Positions 32,209 to 41,909 are shown, counted from the first letter of the stretch. The stretch: 64,000 bases of DNA from CAG-103 sp905215475 (GCA_905215475.1 CAJMPW010000007.1:1-64000), one strand, 5' to 3'. Program-made: numbers and translations. Notes: generated by a model not told the origin, from the sequence alone.

Positions 32209-32237
32209 TTGACTTTTCTATGCGAATCATGTAATAT
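32209..32237 (+). promoter_or_regulatory. Promoter of the glycosyltransferase gene
   Basis: TTGACT (32209-32214) and TAATAT (32232-32237) are spaced 17 bases. Confidence 0.7.
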
Positions 32238-32333
32238 TTTGAGATATACCACCTTTTGTTTTTTGCGCTCGTCAAAGCATCCAGCCCCTGCCCCGGCCTT
32301 GCATTACACAGACGGCGCAGAAGGAGAAACCCT

Positions 32334-33269
32334 ATGCTCTCTATTATTTTGCCGGCATATAATGAGGAAAAAATGATCCCACTCACCGTCCGGAAACTGG
32401 CCGAGACGATGGGCTCGGAGATCCCCTATGAGCTCGTGTTCGTAGACGACGGCTCGCGCGACAAGAGCTGGGACGTCATCTGCGCACTGGCGCAGGAGGA
32501 TCCGCACATTCTCGGCATCCATTTCAGCCGCAACTTCGGCAAGGAGGCCGCCATGTTCGCCGGGCTGGAAAAAGCCAACGGCGACTGCTGCGTGGTCATG
32601 GACTGCGACCTGCAGCACCCGCCGGAAACGATCCTCGAGATGTATCGCCTCTGGCAGGAGGGGTACGAAGTCGTCGAGGGCGTCAAGGAGGACCGCGGCA
32701 GCGAAAGCGCCGCTCACCGCTTTGCCGCCAAGAGCTTTTACAAGCTCATCAGCGACGCTGCCGGCATGGATATGTCCCACTCGTCGGACTTCAAGCTCCT
32801 CGACCGCAAGGTCGTGGACACGCTCAACGCGCTGCCGGAGCGAAACGTGTTCTTCCGTGCACTGTCGTACTGGGTCGGCTATCGCAAGACGACCGTCTCC
32901 TACCGTGTGCAGGAGCGGACAGTCGGCGAATCCAAGTGGTCGACGCGGCGGCTGATCCGCTACGCGCTGACGAACATCGCCGCCTTTTCCACCGCTCCCA
33001 TGCAGATCGTCACCTTCCTCGGCGTGCTGACGCTGCTGGTGTCCATCGTGTTCGGCTGCATCTCTCTGTACCAGAAATTCGCCGGCATCGCGCTCAGCGG
33101 CTTTACGACCGTCATTTTGCTGCTGCTGTTTTTCAGCAGCATCCTCATGCTCAGCCTCGGCATCATCGGCTTTTACATCTCCCGGATCTACGAGGAATGC
33201 CAGCGGCGGCCGCGCTACATCATCTCGCAGACCTGCGGCGCGGTGCGCACGCACGACCGGGCACCGTGA
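32334..33269 (+). CDS. Family 2 glycosyltransferase, GtrB/DPM1-like, with two membrane helices
   Basis: The start is ATG 32334 (MLSIILPAYNEEKMIPL) after AGAAGGAG. The GT-A domain has FVDDGSRDKSW and MDCDLQHPP (donor and metal binding) and the family segment HSSDFKLLDRKVVD. Two C-terminal helices (about 225-250 and 262-287) anchor it. GtrB-type enzymes move a sugar from a nucleotide donor to undecaprenyl phosphate for cell-surface glycans. It is the first host gene after the prophage. Confidence 0.86.
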   Translation: MLSIILPAYNEEKMIPLTVRKLAETMGSEIPYELVFVDDGSRDKSWDVICALAQEDPHILGIHFSRNFGKEAAMFAGLEKANGDCCVVMDCDLQHPPETILEMYRLWQEGYEVVEGVKEDRGSESAAHRFAAKSFYKLISDAAGMDMSHSSDFKLLDRKVVDTLNALPERNVFFRALSYWVGYRKTTVSYRVQERTVGESKWSTRRLIRYALTNIAAFSTAPMQIVTFLGVLTLLVSIVFGCISLYQKFAGIALSGFTTVILLLLFFSSILMLSLGIIGFYISRIYEECQRRPRYIISQTCGAVRTHDRAP

Positions 33270-33413
33270 CCCGGCTTGCCGCGCTGCCCTGTGCAAACCG
33301 GTGCGGCATCACCCGCCGCTGCGTGCAAGCTCCGCCCGGATCATACACCGATAACGTCAAATCCCTCCCCCGCCAACGGCGGAGGAGGGATTTGTTCTCT
33401 TTTTTGCAGCGCC
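33270..33413. other. Intergenic region with terminator
   Basis: This gap of 144 bases holds the terminator below and no supported gene. Confidence 0.5.
33359..33393. terminator. Bidirectional terminator
   Basis: A stem of about 16 bp (AAATCCCTCC...CCGCC / GGCGG...GGAGGGATTT) has an AAC loop and lies between convergent genes. Confidence 0.85.
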
Positions 33414-33755
33414 TCAATGCTCGCCGCTGCAGAAGGCGGACTCGTCGTTCGACCAGCCGCGGTCAAGCAGCCAATAGGTCGTCTCATAATCGACCGCCAT
33501 GTCCTGCTCCGTCAGCTCCCGATCCTGATGCTGGCGTCCCCACTTGAGCAGCTCATAATTGCGCAGCTCCTTGAGCGTGAACGGCAAGCCGAGCTCCTCC
33601 GCCACCGGCAGCAGCACGTGCTCGGTCATGACATCGCGGATCTCCAGACTGCCGGGATAGCTGTCCATCGCCTGCTGCACACGTGCCTGCAGCGCGGGGT
33701 CGGCATCATAGATCTCAAAGAATCGATCCACATTCGTTTTCGGTTTCTCTGCCAT
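33414..33755 (-). CDS. Nif11-like small protein
   Basis: I set the start at ATG 33755 (MAEKPKTNVDRFFEIY) with AGGAGTGACC upstream, giving 113 residues. Residues 8-70 fit the Nif11 pattern (FFEIYDADPALQARVQQAM ... VAEELGLPFTLKELRNYELL, cited in parts). The C-terminal 40 residues are acidic and end SAFCSGEH with one Cys. No peptide-modifying enzyme lies near, so a RiPP precursor role has no local support. It faces feoA across a palindromic site. Confidence 0.6.
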   Translation of the reverse strand: MAEKPKTNVDRFFEIYDADPALQARVQQAMDSYPGSLEIRDVMTEHVLLPVAEELGLPFTLKELRNYELLKWGRQHQDRELTEQDMAVDYETTYWLLDRGWSNDESAFCSGEH

Positions 33756-33783
33756 ATCGGTCACTCCTGATCCAAGTAGTTTC

Positions 33784-33799
33784 CTGTAGTATACTACAG
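33784..33799. promoter_or_regulatory. Perfect 16-bp palindrome in the Nif11/feoA divergent region
   Basis: CTGTAGTATACTACAG is a perfect palindrome. It is well placed to regulate both divergent units and could be a metal-regulator (DtxR-like) or BlaI-like operator; no consensus proves it. Confidence 0.6.
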
Positions 33800-33894
33800 C
33801 CTGCGGCCGCGCGCAATCCTCCGGCACGCAAAACCGCCCGGTCGAATACCATGGGTATGGGAGGCGTTCGCCTCCGCAGGAGGAGGAAGCTGCA

Positions 33895-34131
33895 ATGACA
33901 CGAATCCAAACGCTCAGCGACCTGCAGCCCGGCCAAAGCGCGACCGTGCGCAGTGTGTGCGCGCCCGACGGGATGCAGCGGCGGCTGCGCGACCTCGGGC
34001 TGATCGAGCAGACGCGCGTGGTCTGTCTCGGCCGCAGCCCCATGGGCGACCCGAGCGCCTATCTCATCCGCGGCAGCGTGATCGCGCTGCGGCGGTGCGA
34101 CTGCCGCACCATCCGCGTCGCCGTGCTGTAG
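33895..34131 (+). CDS. feoA: FeoA-like ferrous iron transport protein
   Basis: The 78-residue SH3-like protein has LSDLQPGQSATVRSV, RRLRDLGLIEQTRV and GSVIALRRCDC, the FeoA pattern. FeoA binds and tunes FeoB. It is followed by feoB after 13 bases. AGGAGGAGG precedes the ATG. Confidence 0.88.
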   Translation: MTRIQTLSDLQPGQSATVRSVCAPDGMQRRLRDLGLIEQTRVVCLGRSPMGDPSAYLIRGSVIALRRCDCRTIRVAVL

Positions 34132-34144
34132 AGGAGGTGCGCAC

Positions 34145-36031
34145 ATGGGACTGACACACCGCTCCGTCGGCACGCACGCGGCCGCATTCGGCGGCACATG
34201 GCGCGCGGGCGAGCGCATCGTGGCGCTGGCAGGCAACCCGAACGTCGGCAAGAGTACCGTCTTCAACGCCCTGACCGGGATGCGCCAGCACACCGGAAAC
34301 TGGGCCGGAAAAACCGTCGGCTGCGCGTGCGGCCGCTGCCGCTCGGCGCGGGAGCAGTATCTGCTCGTCGACCTCCCGGGCACCTACTCGCTGCAGCCGC
34401 ACTCGGCGGAGGAGGCGGTCGCGTGCGACTTTGTGCGCGGCGGAAAAGCGGACGCCGTGGTCGTCGTGTGCGACGCGACGTGTCTCGAACGCACACTCGT
34501 GCTCGCGCTGCAGATGCACAGCGTAGCGCCGAACACGATCGTGTGCGTGAATCTGCTCGACGAGGCGCGGCACAAACGCATCCACATCGACCTGCCCGCG
34601 CTGCAGGCGCAGCTCGGTATGCCGGTCGTGGGCGTAACGGCGCGGAAAAAGAAAACGCTCCGCGCCCTGCTCGATGCGCTCGACGCCGTTATGGCCGCGC
34701 CGCAGCCGCGCCCGGACGGTGCGCCGGAGGCCGGAGACCCGGCGGACGATGTGCGCCGCGCAGAGGTCATCTGCCGTGCAGCCGTCCGGCGGGAGACGCC
34801 GGAATATGCCGCGCGTGACCGGCGGCTCGACCGCCTGCTCACGAGCCGCGCGACCGGCTACCCCATCATGCTGCTGGGGCTGGCGGCCGTGCTGTGGCTG
34901 ACGATCGCGGGCGCAAACGCGCCGTCGGAATGGCTGGCGCATTTTTTTGGCTGGGCGCAGGGTCGGTTTTCCGCAATGCTGATATTCCTGCACGCACCGC
35001 CATGGCTGCAGGGGCTGCTGGTGGACGGCATGTTCCGGACGCTGGCATGGGTCGTGGCCGTGATGCTGCCGCCGATGGCGATCTTTTTCCCGCTGTTCAC
35101 GCTGCTCGAGGACGCGGGGTATCTGCCGCGCGTGGCGTACAACCTCGACCGCCCGTTTCAGGCATGCCGCGCCTGCGGCAAGCAGGCACTAACAATGTGC
35201 ATGGGGCTCGGCTGCAACGCGGCGGGTGTGGTCGGCTGCCGGATCATCGACTCCGAGCGCGAACGGCTGCTCGCCGTGCTCACCAACAGCCTCATGCCGT
35301 GCAACGGCCGCTTTCCGGCGCTCATCGCGCTCATGACCATGTTCTTTTCGCTCAGCGGCAGCACGCTCACCGCCGCGCTGCTGCTCACGGCGGCGCTCAT
35401 GCTGTGCGTGGGGCTGACGTTCGGCGCAACGTGGCTGCTGAGCGTGACCGTGCTGCGCGGCAAGCCGTCTGCCTTTGCGCTGGAGCTGCCGCCATACCGT
35501 GCGCCGCAGGTCGGGCAGGTGCTTGTGCGCTCCGTTTTCGACCGGACGCTGTTCGTGCTCGGGCGCGCCGCCGCCGTGGCAGCGCCGGCGGGCATGGTGC
35601 TGTGGGCGCTGGCAAACGTGCACCCCGGCGGTGTGAGCCTGCTGACGCGCTGCGCGGCTGCGCTCGACCCGCTCGGGCAGGCAATGGGCATGGACGGCGT
35701 GCTGCTGCTGGCGTTCGTGCTCGGCTTTCCGGCCAACGAGATCGTGCTGCCGATCGCCGTGATGGGCTATCTGGCACAGGGCAGTCTGAGTGACGCGCTC
35801 GGGCTTGCGCAGATGCACGCACTGCTGACCGCCAACGGCTGGACATGGAAAACCGCCGTGAGCGCCGTGCTGTTTTTCCTGCTGCACTGGCCGTGCTCGA
35901 CGACGCTCTGGACGATCCGGCGCGAGACCGGCAGCGCAAAATGGACGCTGCTGGCGGCGCTGCTGCCGACGGCGCTGGGCATGGCACTGTGCGCGGCGTT
36001 CACGGCGCTGGCGCGGCTGCTCGGCCTGTGA
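34145..36031 (+). CDS. feoB: FeoB ferrous iron transporter
   Basis: The 628-residue protein has an N-terminal G domain with GNPNVGKST (30-38), DLPGTYSL and CVNLLDEA (NxxD). The membrane part includes the Gate motifs with MGLGCNAAGVVGCRII and LTNSLMPCNGRFP. FeoB imports Fe(II). It is shorter than E. coli FeoB (773), as is usual in Clostridia. The operon may be controlled from the palindrome at 33784. Confidence 0.93.
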   Translation: MGLTHRSVGTHAAAFGGTWRAGERIVALAGNPNVGKSTVFNALTGMRQHTGNWAGKTVGCACGRCRSAREQYLLVDLPGTYSLQPHSAEEAVACDFVRGGKADAVVVVCDATCLERTLVLALQMHSVAPNTIVCVNLLDEARHKRIHIDLPALQAQLGMPVVGVTARKKKTLRALLDALDAVMAAPQPRPDGAPEAGDPADDVRRAEVICRAAVRRETPEYAARDRRLDRLLTSRATGYPIMLLGLAAVLWLTIAGANAPSEWLAHFFGWAQGRFSAMLIFLHAPPWLQGLLVDGMFRTLAWVVAVMLPPMAIFFPLFTLLEDAGYLPRVAYNLDRPFQACRACGKQALTMCMGLGCNAAGVVGCRIIDSERERLLAVLTNSLMPCNGRFPALIALMTMFFSLSGSTLTAALLLTAALMLCVGLTFGATWLLSVTVLRGKPSAFALELPPYRAPQVGQVLVRSVFDRTLFVLGRAAAVAAPAGMVLWALANVHPGGVSLLTRCAAALDPLGQAMGMDGVLLLAFVLGFPANEIVLPIAVMGYLAQGSLSDALGLAQMHALLTANGWTWKTAVSAVLFFLLHWPCSTTLWTIRRETGSAKWTLLAALLPTALGMALCAAFTALARLLGL

Positions 36032-36034
36032 GCA

Positions 36035-36072
36035 AAAAACCGGAGACCGGCGCAGAACGGTTTCCGGTTTTT
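36035..36072 (+). terminator. Terminator after feoB
   Basis: AAAAACCGGAGACCG pairs with CGGTTTCCGGTTTTT around an eight-base loop. Confidence 0.8.
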
Positions 36073-36172
36073 GCCGCACCGGCGCGAAAATCGCCGTTGT
36101 GCCGCGGTACGATTCGGATTATAATGGAAGCATCACACCGCGGCCCGGCCGCGCAAGGAGCGAAGCAATACG

Positions 36173-37312
36173 ATGAAATTTCTCCACCTCGCCGACCTGC
36201 ATCTCGGCAAGCGTGTCAACGGATTTTCCATGCTCGAGGATCAGGCGCACATCCTGCGGCAGATCCTCGCCATTCTGGACAACGAGCAGCCGGACGGCGT
36301 GCTCATCGCGGGCGATGTGTACGACAAGTCCGTGCCGTCGGTCGAGGCGGTCGGGCTGCTCGACGGCTTTCTCACCGAGCTGCGCGCACGCGGCGTGCCC
36401 GTGCTGCTCATCAGCGGCAACCACGACTCGCCGGAGCGGCTCGCCTTCGGCGGGCGCGTCATGGACAGCTGCGGCATCCACATCTCGCCCGTTTATAACG
36501 GTGCGCTCGCACCGGTCACGCTGCATGACGCGCTCGGGCCGGTGCACGTCTGGCTGCTGCCGTTTGTGAAGCCTGCGCACGTGCGCCGCTGGTTTCCGGA
36601 CGCGGACATTGAGAGCTACACCGATGCCGTGGCCGAGGCTGTCGCGCACATGGACATCGACACCGCCGCGCGCAACGTGCTTGTGACGCACCAGTTCGTC
36701 ACCGGCGGCACGCGCAGCGGCTCGGAGGAGCTGTCCGTCGGCGGGACGGACAATGTCGACAGCGGCGTCTTTGCACCGTTTGACTACGTGGCGCTCGGCC
36801 ACCTGCACGGCGCGCAGCACATCGGGCGCGAGACGATCCGCTATGCCGGCTCGCCGCTCAAATACTCGTTTTCCGAGGCAAGGCAGCACAAATCCGTCAC
36901 CGTCGTGACGCTGGGTGAAAAGGGCGACGTGCAGGTACGCACCGTCGCGCTCACGCCGCTGCGGGAGCTGCGCGAGATCCGCGGGAGCTATGACGAGCTG
37001 ACCGCGCGGAGCTTTTACGAGCACACGACCTACCGCAGCGACTACCTGCACCTGATCCTCACGGACGAGCAGGACGTGTTTGACGCCATGAGCCGCCTGC
37101 GCACGATCTACCCGTACCTGATGACGCTCGACTACGACAACGCGCGCACACGCGCAGCCGGCGGTATGTCCGCCCCGGCGGAGACGGAGCGGCGCACGCC
37201 GCTGGAGCTGTTTGAGGCGCTGTATGCGCGCCAGAACCATCAGCCCATGAGCGAGGTGCAGCGCGCATACATCGCGCAGCTTATGGAGCAGATCATGGAG
37301 GTGCAGGGATGA
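36173..37312 (+). CDS. sbcD: SbcD nuclease subunit
   Basis: The 379-residue protein has the calcineurin-like motifs of Mre11/SbcD: ADLHLGK (D8, H10), IAGDVYDKS, ISGNHDSPERL, VTHQFV and ALGHLHGAQ. SbcCD cuts hairpins and processes DNA ends. ATG 36173 follows AAGGAG, and its stop overlaps the sbcC start by ATGA. Confidence 0.94.
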   Translation: MKFLHLADLHLGKRVNGFSMLEDQAHILRQILAILDNEQPDGVLIAGDVYDKSVPSVEAVGLLDGFLTELRARGVPVLLISGNHDSPERLAFGGRVMDSCGIHISPVYNGALAPVTLHDALGPVHVWLLPFVKPAHVRRWFPDADIESYTDAVAEAVAHMDIDTAARNVLVTHQFVTGGTRSGSEELSVGGTDNVDSGVFAPFDYVALGHLHGAQHIGRETIRYAGSPLKYSFSEARQHKSVTVVTLGEKGDVQVRTVALTPLRELREIRGSYDELTARSFYEHTTYRSDYLHLILTDEQDVFDAMSRLRTIYPYLMTLDYDNARTRAAGGMSAPAETERRTPLELFEALYARQNHQPMSEVQRAYIAQLMEQIMEVQG

Positions 37313-40050
37313 GACCGCTGAAGCTGACCATGTCCGCCTTCGGACCGTACGCCAGACAGACGACCGTGGACTTTGACGCGCTCGGCACGACCGGGCTCTA
37401 CCTCATCACCGGCGACACCGGCGCCGGAAAGACGACGATCTTTGATGCGATCGCCTACGCGCTCTACGGCGAGGCGAGCGGCGAGACCCGCGAGAGCTCC
37501 ATGCTGCGCAGCAAGTATGCCGAGCCCGAGACGCCGACGTTCGTGGAGCTGATCTTCGCAAACGGCGGCGAGCGCTACACCGTGCGCCGCAATCCCGAAT
37601 ATACGCGCCCGAAAACCCGCGGCACCGGCACGACCGTGCAGAAGGCGGACGCTGAGCTGACGATGCCGGACGGGCGCGTGATCACGAAAACGCGCGAGGT
37701 GACCGCCGCCGTGACGGAGGTCATCGGCGTGGATCGGGCGCAGTTTTCGCGCATCGCCATGATCGCGCAGGGAGAGTTTCGCCGTCTGCTGCTCGCCCAG
37801 ACGGACGAGCGCAAGGCGATCTTCCGCCAGATCTTCCGCACGGGAAAGTATCTGGCGCTGCAAAACCGGCTCAAGGACGATGCCGCCGCGCTCGAAAAGA
37901 GGTGCGGCGAGCTGGTCGCGGCGCTGCGTTCAACGGCGGAGACCATCGGCTGCGACGACCCGGATGCGCTGCCGGACGCAGAGGACACGGACGCACTGCT
38001 GACAGCGCTCGACGCTCTGATCGATGCAGACGCTGATGCCCGTGCGCAGACGAACACAAAGCACGAGCAGGCAAAGGCGCAGCACGCGCGCCTGCTCACC
38101 GATCTCGGCAAGGCGCAGGCGGTCGAACAGGCGCGCGCAGAACTGAAAACGGCGGAGGCGGACCTCCAACAGGCGCAGCGCGAGCAAGCGTCTGCACGGG
38201 CGGCGCTCGATGCCGCAGAAGCGAAGCAGCCGGACATGGAGCAGCTGCTGCAGGACATCGCGCGGCTTCAGGACGCGCTCAGCCAATACGAGCAGCTGGA
38301 CAAGCAGCGCGCACAGGCCAAGGCCGCGCGCGAAGCGCTGGAGGAAAAAACCGCAGCGCTGGAGCAGGCGCGTGCACAGGCGCAGACGACAGAGCAGGCG
38401 TGCAAAGACACCCGTGAGCAGCTCGCCGAGCAGCCGAAGCTGGCCGTGGCCGCCGAGCAGACCGCGCAGGAGCAGAATGCGGCCGAGCAGCGATGCAAGG
38501 CGCTGACCGAACTCGACCGGCAGCGCAAACGGTGCACCGAGCTGCAGAAAAAGCTCGAAGCCGCGCAGGAGAAGTACACGCAAGCGGCCGAGGCGGCACA
38601 GGCGGCGCTGGCGCACTACAGCGTGCTGGACCGCGCCTATCTCGACGCACAGGCGGGCATCCTTGCGCGCACGCTCACACCCGGGCAGCCCTGCCCGGTC
38701 TGCGGTGCGACGGAACACCCCTGCCCTGCCGCCGCGCCGGAGCAGACGCCGGACGCCGCCGCGCGCAAGCGTGCAAAAGCCAACAGTGAGCAGGCGCAGC
38801 GCAGCTGCGAGGCACGCAGCGCGGAGGCCTCTGATCTGCGCGGGCAGCTCACGGCCGTGCGCGAAGCGCTGGAAACGGCGTGCGCGGCGCTGACGCCGCC
38901 GCTCGACCCGGAGACGCTGGCGCAAACGCTCCCCGCGCTGCAGGAAAAAGCCGCGCAGGACGCGCGCGGCTGTGCCGTCCGGCTGGCAGAGCAGAGAGCG
39001 CAGCTCGATAAGCTGCAGACGCTTGCAGACGGGCTGTCAGAGCAGGAGGCAAAGCTGCAGCAGCAGCACGATGCGATCCGGGCCGGTGAGACCGACTGCG
39101 CCGCGCGTGCCGCGCGCTGCGATGAACTGGACGCCGCCGCAGCCAACCGTGCAGCCGAGCTGCCGCACGCGGACAGCAATGCGGCGAAGACCGCGCTCAC
39201 ACAGGCACAGACGCAGCATGAGGCGCTGCGGCAGGCACTTGACACGGCGCAAAAGCAGCACGCTGCGGCGCAGGCCAAGTGCGCGCAGCTGCGCGGAAAG
39301 ATCGCCACGCTGCACACGCAGACAGACGCCGCACAGGCGGCGGACATCGCCGCGCTGCAAGCGCAGTGTGATGCGCTCAGCGCGCGCACCGACGCGCTGC
39401 AAGCGCAGATGAACGCCCTCGACACGCGGCTGCAGCAAAACCGCACGGCGCGCGCCAAGCTCGACACGCAGCGGCAGGAATACGACGCTGCGCACGAGCG
39501 CTGGCAATGGGTGCACGCGCTGGCGGCGACCGCGAACGGCGCCATCCCCGGACAGGAGAAGATCACGCTCGAGGCGTTTTTGCAGGCCGCGTATTTCGAC
39601 CGCATCCTCGGGCGCGCGAACACGCGCCTGCTCATCATGTCCGGCGGGCAGTACGAGCTGCGCCGCTGCGAGCGTGCGGGCGACAACCGCAGCCAGACCG
39701 GGCTGGAGCTCGAGGTCGTCGACCACTACAACGGCACGGCGCGCAGCGTCAAGACGCTCTCCGGCGGCGAGACGTTTGCCGCCTCCCTGTCGCTGGCGCT
39801 CGGTCTGTCAGACGAGGTGCAGTCGAGCGCCGGCGGCGTGCAGCTCGAGGCGATGTTCGTCGACGAGGGCTTCGGCTCGCTCGACAGCGAGGCGCTGCAG
39901 CAGGCGCTGACCGCGCTCGTGGGCGTGTCGGGCGGCTGCCGGATCGTGGGCATCATCTCCCACGTCGCGGAGCTCAAGGAGCGCATCGACCGGCAGATCA
40001 TCGTCACCAAAGACCGCAGCGGCGGCAGCCGCGTGCAGGTGCAGGCATAA
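37309..40050 (+). CDS. sbcC: SbcC ATPase subunit
   Basis: The 913-residue SMC-like protein has Walker A GDTGAGKTT (35-43), two long Ala/Gln-rich coiled coils, a zinc hook CPVCG at 462-466, the signature LSGGETF at 817-823, and Walker B MFVDEGFGSLD. It forms the SbcCD complex with the preceding gene and overlaps it by four bases. Confidence 0.95.
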   Translation: MRPLKLTMSAFGPYARQTTVDFDALGTTGLYLITGDTGAGKTTIFDAIAYALYGEASGETRESSMLRSKYAEPETPTFVELIFANGGERYTVRRNPEYTRPKTRGTGTTVQKADAELTMPDGRVITKTREVTAAVTEVIGVDRAQFSRIAMIAQGEFRRLLLAQTDERKAIFRQIFRTGKYLALQNRLKDDAAALEKRCGELVAALRSTAETIGCDDPDALPDAEDTDALLTALDALIDADADARAQTNTKHEQAKAQHARLLTDLGKAQAVEQARAELKTAEADLQQAQREQASARAALDAAEAKQPDMEQLLQDIARLQDALSQYEQLDKQRAQAKAAREALEEKTAALEQARAQAQTTEQACKDTREQLAEQPKLAVAAEQTAQEQNAAEQRCKALTELDRQRKRCTELQKKLEAAQEKYTQAAEAAQAALAHYSVLDRAYLDAQAGILARTLTPGQPCPVCGATEHPCPAAAPEQTPDAAARKRAKANSEQAQRSCEARSAEASDLRGQLTAVREALETACAALTPPLDPETLAQTLPALQEKAAQDARGCAVRLAEQRAQLDKLQTLADGLSEQEAKLQQQHDAIRAGETDCAARAARCDELDAAAANRAAELPHADSNAAKTALTQAQTQHEALRQALDTAQKQHAAAQAKCAQLRGKIATLHTQTDAAQAADIAALQAQCDALSARTDALQAQMNALDTRLQQNRTARAKLDTQRQEYDAAHERWQWVHALAATANGAIPGQEKITLEAFLQAAYFDRILGRANTRLLIMSGGQYELRRCERAGDNRSQTGLELEVVDHYNGTARSVKTLSGGETFAASLSLALGLSDEVQSSAGGVQLEAMFVDEGFGSLDSEALQQALTALVGVSGGCRIVGIISHVAELKERIDRQIIVTKDRSGGSRVQVQA

Positions 40051-40064
40051 CGATGCAAAAAAAC

Positions 40065-40092
40065 GTCCCCGGCAGCTTCGGCTGCCGGGGAC
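40065..40092 (-). terminator. Terminator of the zinc-ribbon gene
   Basis: A perfect 12-bp stem (GTCCCCGGCAGC) with a tight TTCG/CGAA loop is followed on the minus strand by GTTTTTTTGC. It also sits after sbcC on the plus strand. Confidence 0.85.
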
Positions 40093-40108
40093 GGTGTTGT
40101 TTCAGAGA

Positions 40109-41065
40109 TCAGTCCAAAACAAACAGCAGATACCATTTGCCGCTGACCTGCACAAATTCAAAGTAGAAGTCCTCGTCGGCGCCGCTTGCATACGTCACAT
40201 CACAGGCGACGACAAGGTTGTCGTCGATGCGCACATCCAGCGCCCACTCCAGCTGGGTCAGATCCTCTTTGTCGAGCTGGTCGGAATCATAGATATCATA
40301 GTCATCAATCGTTCGCCCATAGTCGCTGTACCAGTCGTCGAGCTCTTCGATCGCCTCCTCGACGGTGAGCAGGCCATCCTCCTCATCATCCCGCATGAAG
40401 GCGACCGCCTCCGGCAGGAAGATCTTGTTCATGCCGCTGATATCGTCTTTGGAAAAATACGTGAAGTAACGCTCCAGAAGCTGATCCACGTCCGCATTCC
40501 CGGTCGTACCATGGCTGCCGCCGCTCGCGGCAAAAAGACCGATGAGGACCGCCGCGACCACGACCAGCGCGGCAAAGCCGCACAGCAGACCGATGAGCAG
40601 CTTTTTCGGCTTGCGCTTGGCGCCGATCTCCGGCGAGGAGACCGCGCCGCCGGGCGCAGCACCGTACCACTCCGGCGCGGCTGCGGGCATTTCGGGCGCG
40701 AGCGTGCCGCAGACAGTGCAAAAACGCGCGCCGGGATTCAGGCGGCTGCCGCAGTGCGGGCAGATGCCCGGAATGCAGGAAGCGGCCGTGTCCTGCCGGG
40801 GCGGCACGGACTGCGCCGGGTCGGGACGCTCCGGAACGGGCGCACCGCAGTTGGTGCAAAAGCGCATACCGTCCTCAAGCGGTGCGCCGCATTGCGCGCA
40901 CGTGCGCGGGGTGCTGCAAGCATTCTGCGCGGCGTTGCCCGCAGGATATTGCGCCGGCTGATAGGGCTGCTGCGGGGGGAGCGAATGCTCGGGCAGCATC
41001 GCGCCGCAGACGCGGCAGATGACGGCGCTGTCAGACAGCTGCGCGCCGCATTTTGGGCAGATCAT
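40109..41065 (-). CDS. Zinc-ribbon membrane protein with extracellular NTF2-like domain
   Basis: The 318-residue protein has three zinc ribbons: CPKCG..CRVCG (3-21), CAQCG..CTNCG (about 56-75) and CPHCG..CTVCG (about 102-120). A membrane helix lies near 155-178 (LLIGLLCGFAALVVVAAVLIG in part). The rest (about 195-318) is an acidic DUF4878/NTF2-like domain outside the membrane. Such proteins are common in Clostridia; function is not known. Confidence 0.75.
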   Translation of the reverse strand: MICPKCGAQLSDSAVICRVCGAMLPEHSLPPQQPYQPAQYPAGNAAQNACSTPRTCAQCGAPLEDGMRFCTNCGAPVPERPDPAQSVPPRQDTAASCIPGICPHCGSRLNPGARFCTVCGTLAPEMPAAAPEWYGAAPGGAVSSPEIGAKRKPKKLLIGLLCGFAALVVVAAVLIGLFAASGGSHGTTGNADVDQLLERYFTYFSKDDISGMNKIFLPEAVAFMRDDEEDGLLTVEEAIEELDDWYSDYGRTIDDYDIYDSDQLDKEDLTQLEWALDVRIDDNLVVACDVTYASGADEDFYFEFVQVSGKWYLLFVLD

Positions 41066-41126
41066 GGCAAGACCTCTTTTCTTTATCTATATTCGGATGA
41101 TTCTATTGTAACATCCGCCTTTCAAT

Positions 41127-41155
41127 TTTACAATCCATTCTTTGCGTGGTATACT
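41127..41155 (+). promoter_or_regulatory. Promoter of the gene at 41189
   Basis: TTTACA (41127-41132) and TATACT (41150-41155) are spaced 17 bases. Confidence 0.72.
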
Positions 41156-41188
41156 CTGGGCAGGATTCTATTTCTGGAGGCAAAGCAT

Positions 41189-41908
41189 ATGAACATCACC
41201 GCCATCATCTATGACGCCGCCGTGCGCAAAACGGCCTACATCCTCGGCACGGTCATCGGCAACTGCAAGCTCTTCCCGGCCGAGCGCGCGCCGCGCGACT
41301 GGAGCGGATACGCAAATGTCATCACCGTCGCCGCCGGGGAGGGCGGTCCGGTCGTGACCGCCGGCGTGCAAAAGCGCGTGACCTTCCGCCCGAAGGGCGA
41401 GGACGAGACCGTCGCCGCCGCCGAGCTGATCGCCAAGGCCTTCTGTCCGCCGGAGGCGCCCATGCCGACGGACGCGCTCAAGGCGCGCATCGACGACTTT
41501 CTGACCGCACACAACACGCTCGCACTTGCGACCGGCTGCGGCAACTGGGTGCGGTGCACCCCGCTGGAATATCTGCGCGTGAACGGCGCGCTCTACATCC
41601 TCACCGAGGGCGGTCTGAAATTCAAGGGCATCTGGTGGAACGGCGCGATCTCCGCCGCCGTGTACGACAGCTACGACGGCATGGACTCGCTCGCCGGGCT
41701 GCAGATGACGGGCAAGGCCGTCTACATCGACCCGCTGAGCGACGAGTACCGCAGCGTGATCGAGGCGCGCGGCGTGCAGCTGCAGCAGCTGCAGCAGATG
41801 CCCGCCATGCTGCACGCGGTGCGTCTGGACATCACGCGCTACGAGCTGCTCGACGGTGCGCTGCGCAGCGAAGGCTATGCCGCGCGGCAGGTGCTGTCGC
41901 TGGTCTGA
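41189..41908 (+). CDS. Pyridoxamine 5'-phosphate oxidase-like FMN split-barrel protein
   Basis: The start is ATG 41189 (MNITAIIYDAAVRKTAY) with GGAGG eight bases upstream; longer readings cross the promoter. Residues about 110-239 match the split barrel (LALATGCGNWVRCTPLEYL, LYILTEGGLKFKGI). The N-terminal 105 residues (TYR/ILGTVIGNCKLFP) are of unclear relation, perhaps a degraded flavodoxin-like part. The protein likely binds flavin; the substrate is unknown. Confidence 0.7.
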   Translation: MNITAIIYDAAVRKTAYILGTVIGNCKLFPAERAPRDWSGYANVITVAAGEGGPVVTAGVQKRVTFRPKGEDETVAAAELIAKAFCPPEAPMPTDALKARIDDFLTAHNTLALATGCGNWVRCTPLEYLRVNGALYILTEGGLKFKGIWWNGAISAAVYDSYDGMDSLAGLQMTGKAVYIDPLSDEYRSVIEARGVQLQQLQQMPAMLHAVRLDITRYELLDGALRSEGYAARQVLSLV

Positions 41909-41909
41909 C

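Noticed and set aside
40094..41188. Upstream extension of the FMN-barrel gene to 604 residues
   Set aside because: The extension is antisense to the zinc-ribbon gene and lies before the TTTACA/TATACT promoter.
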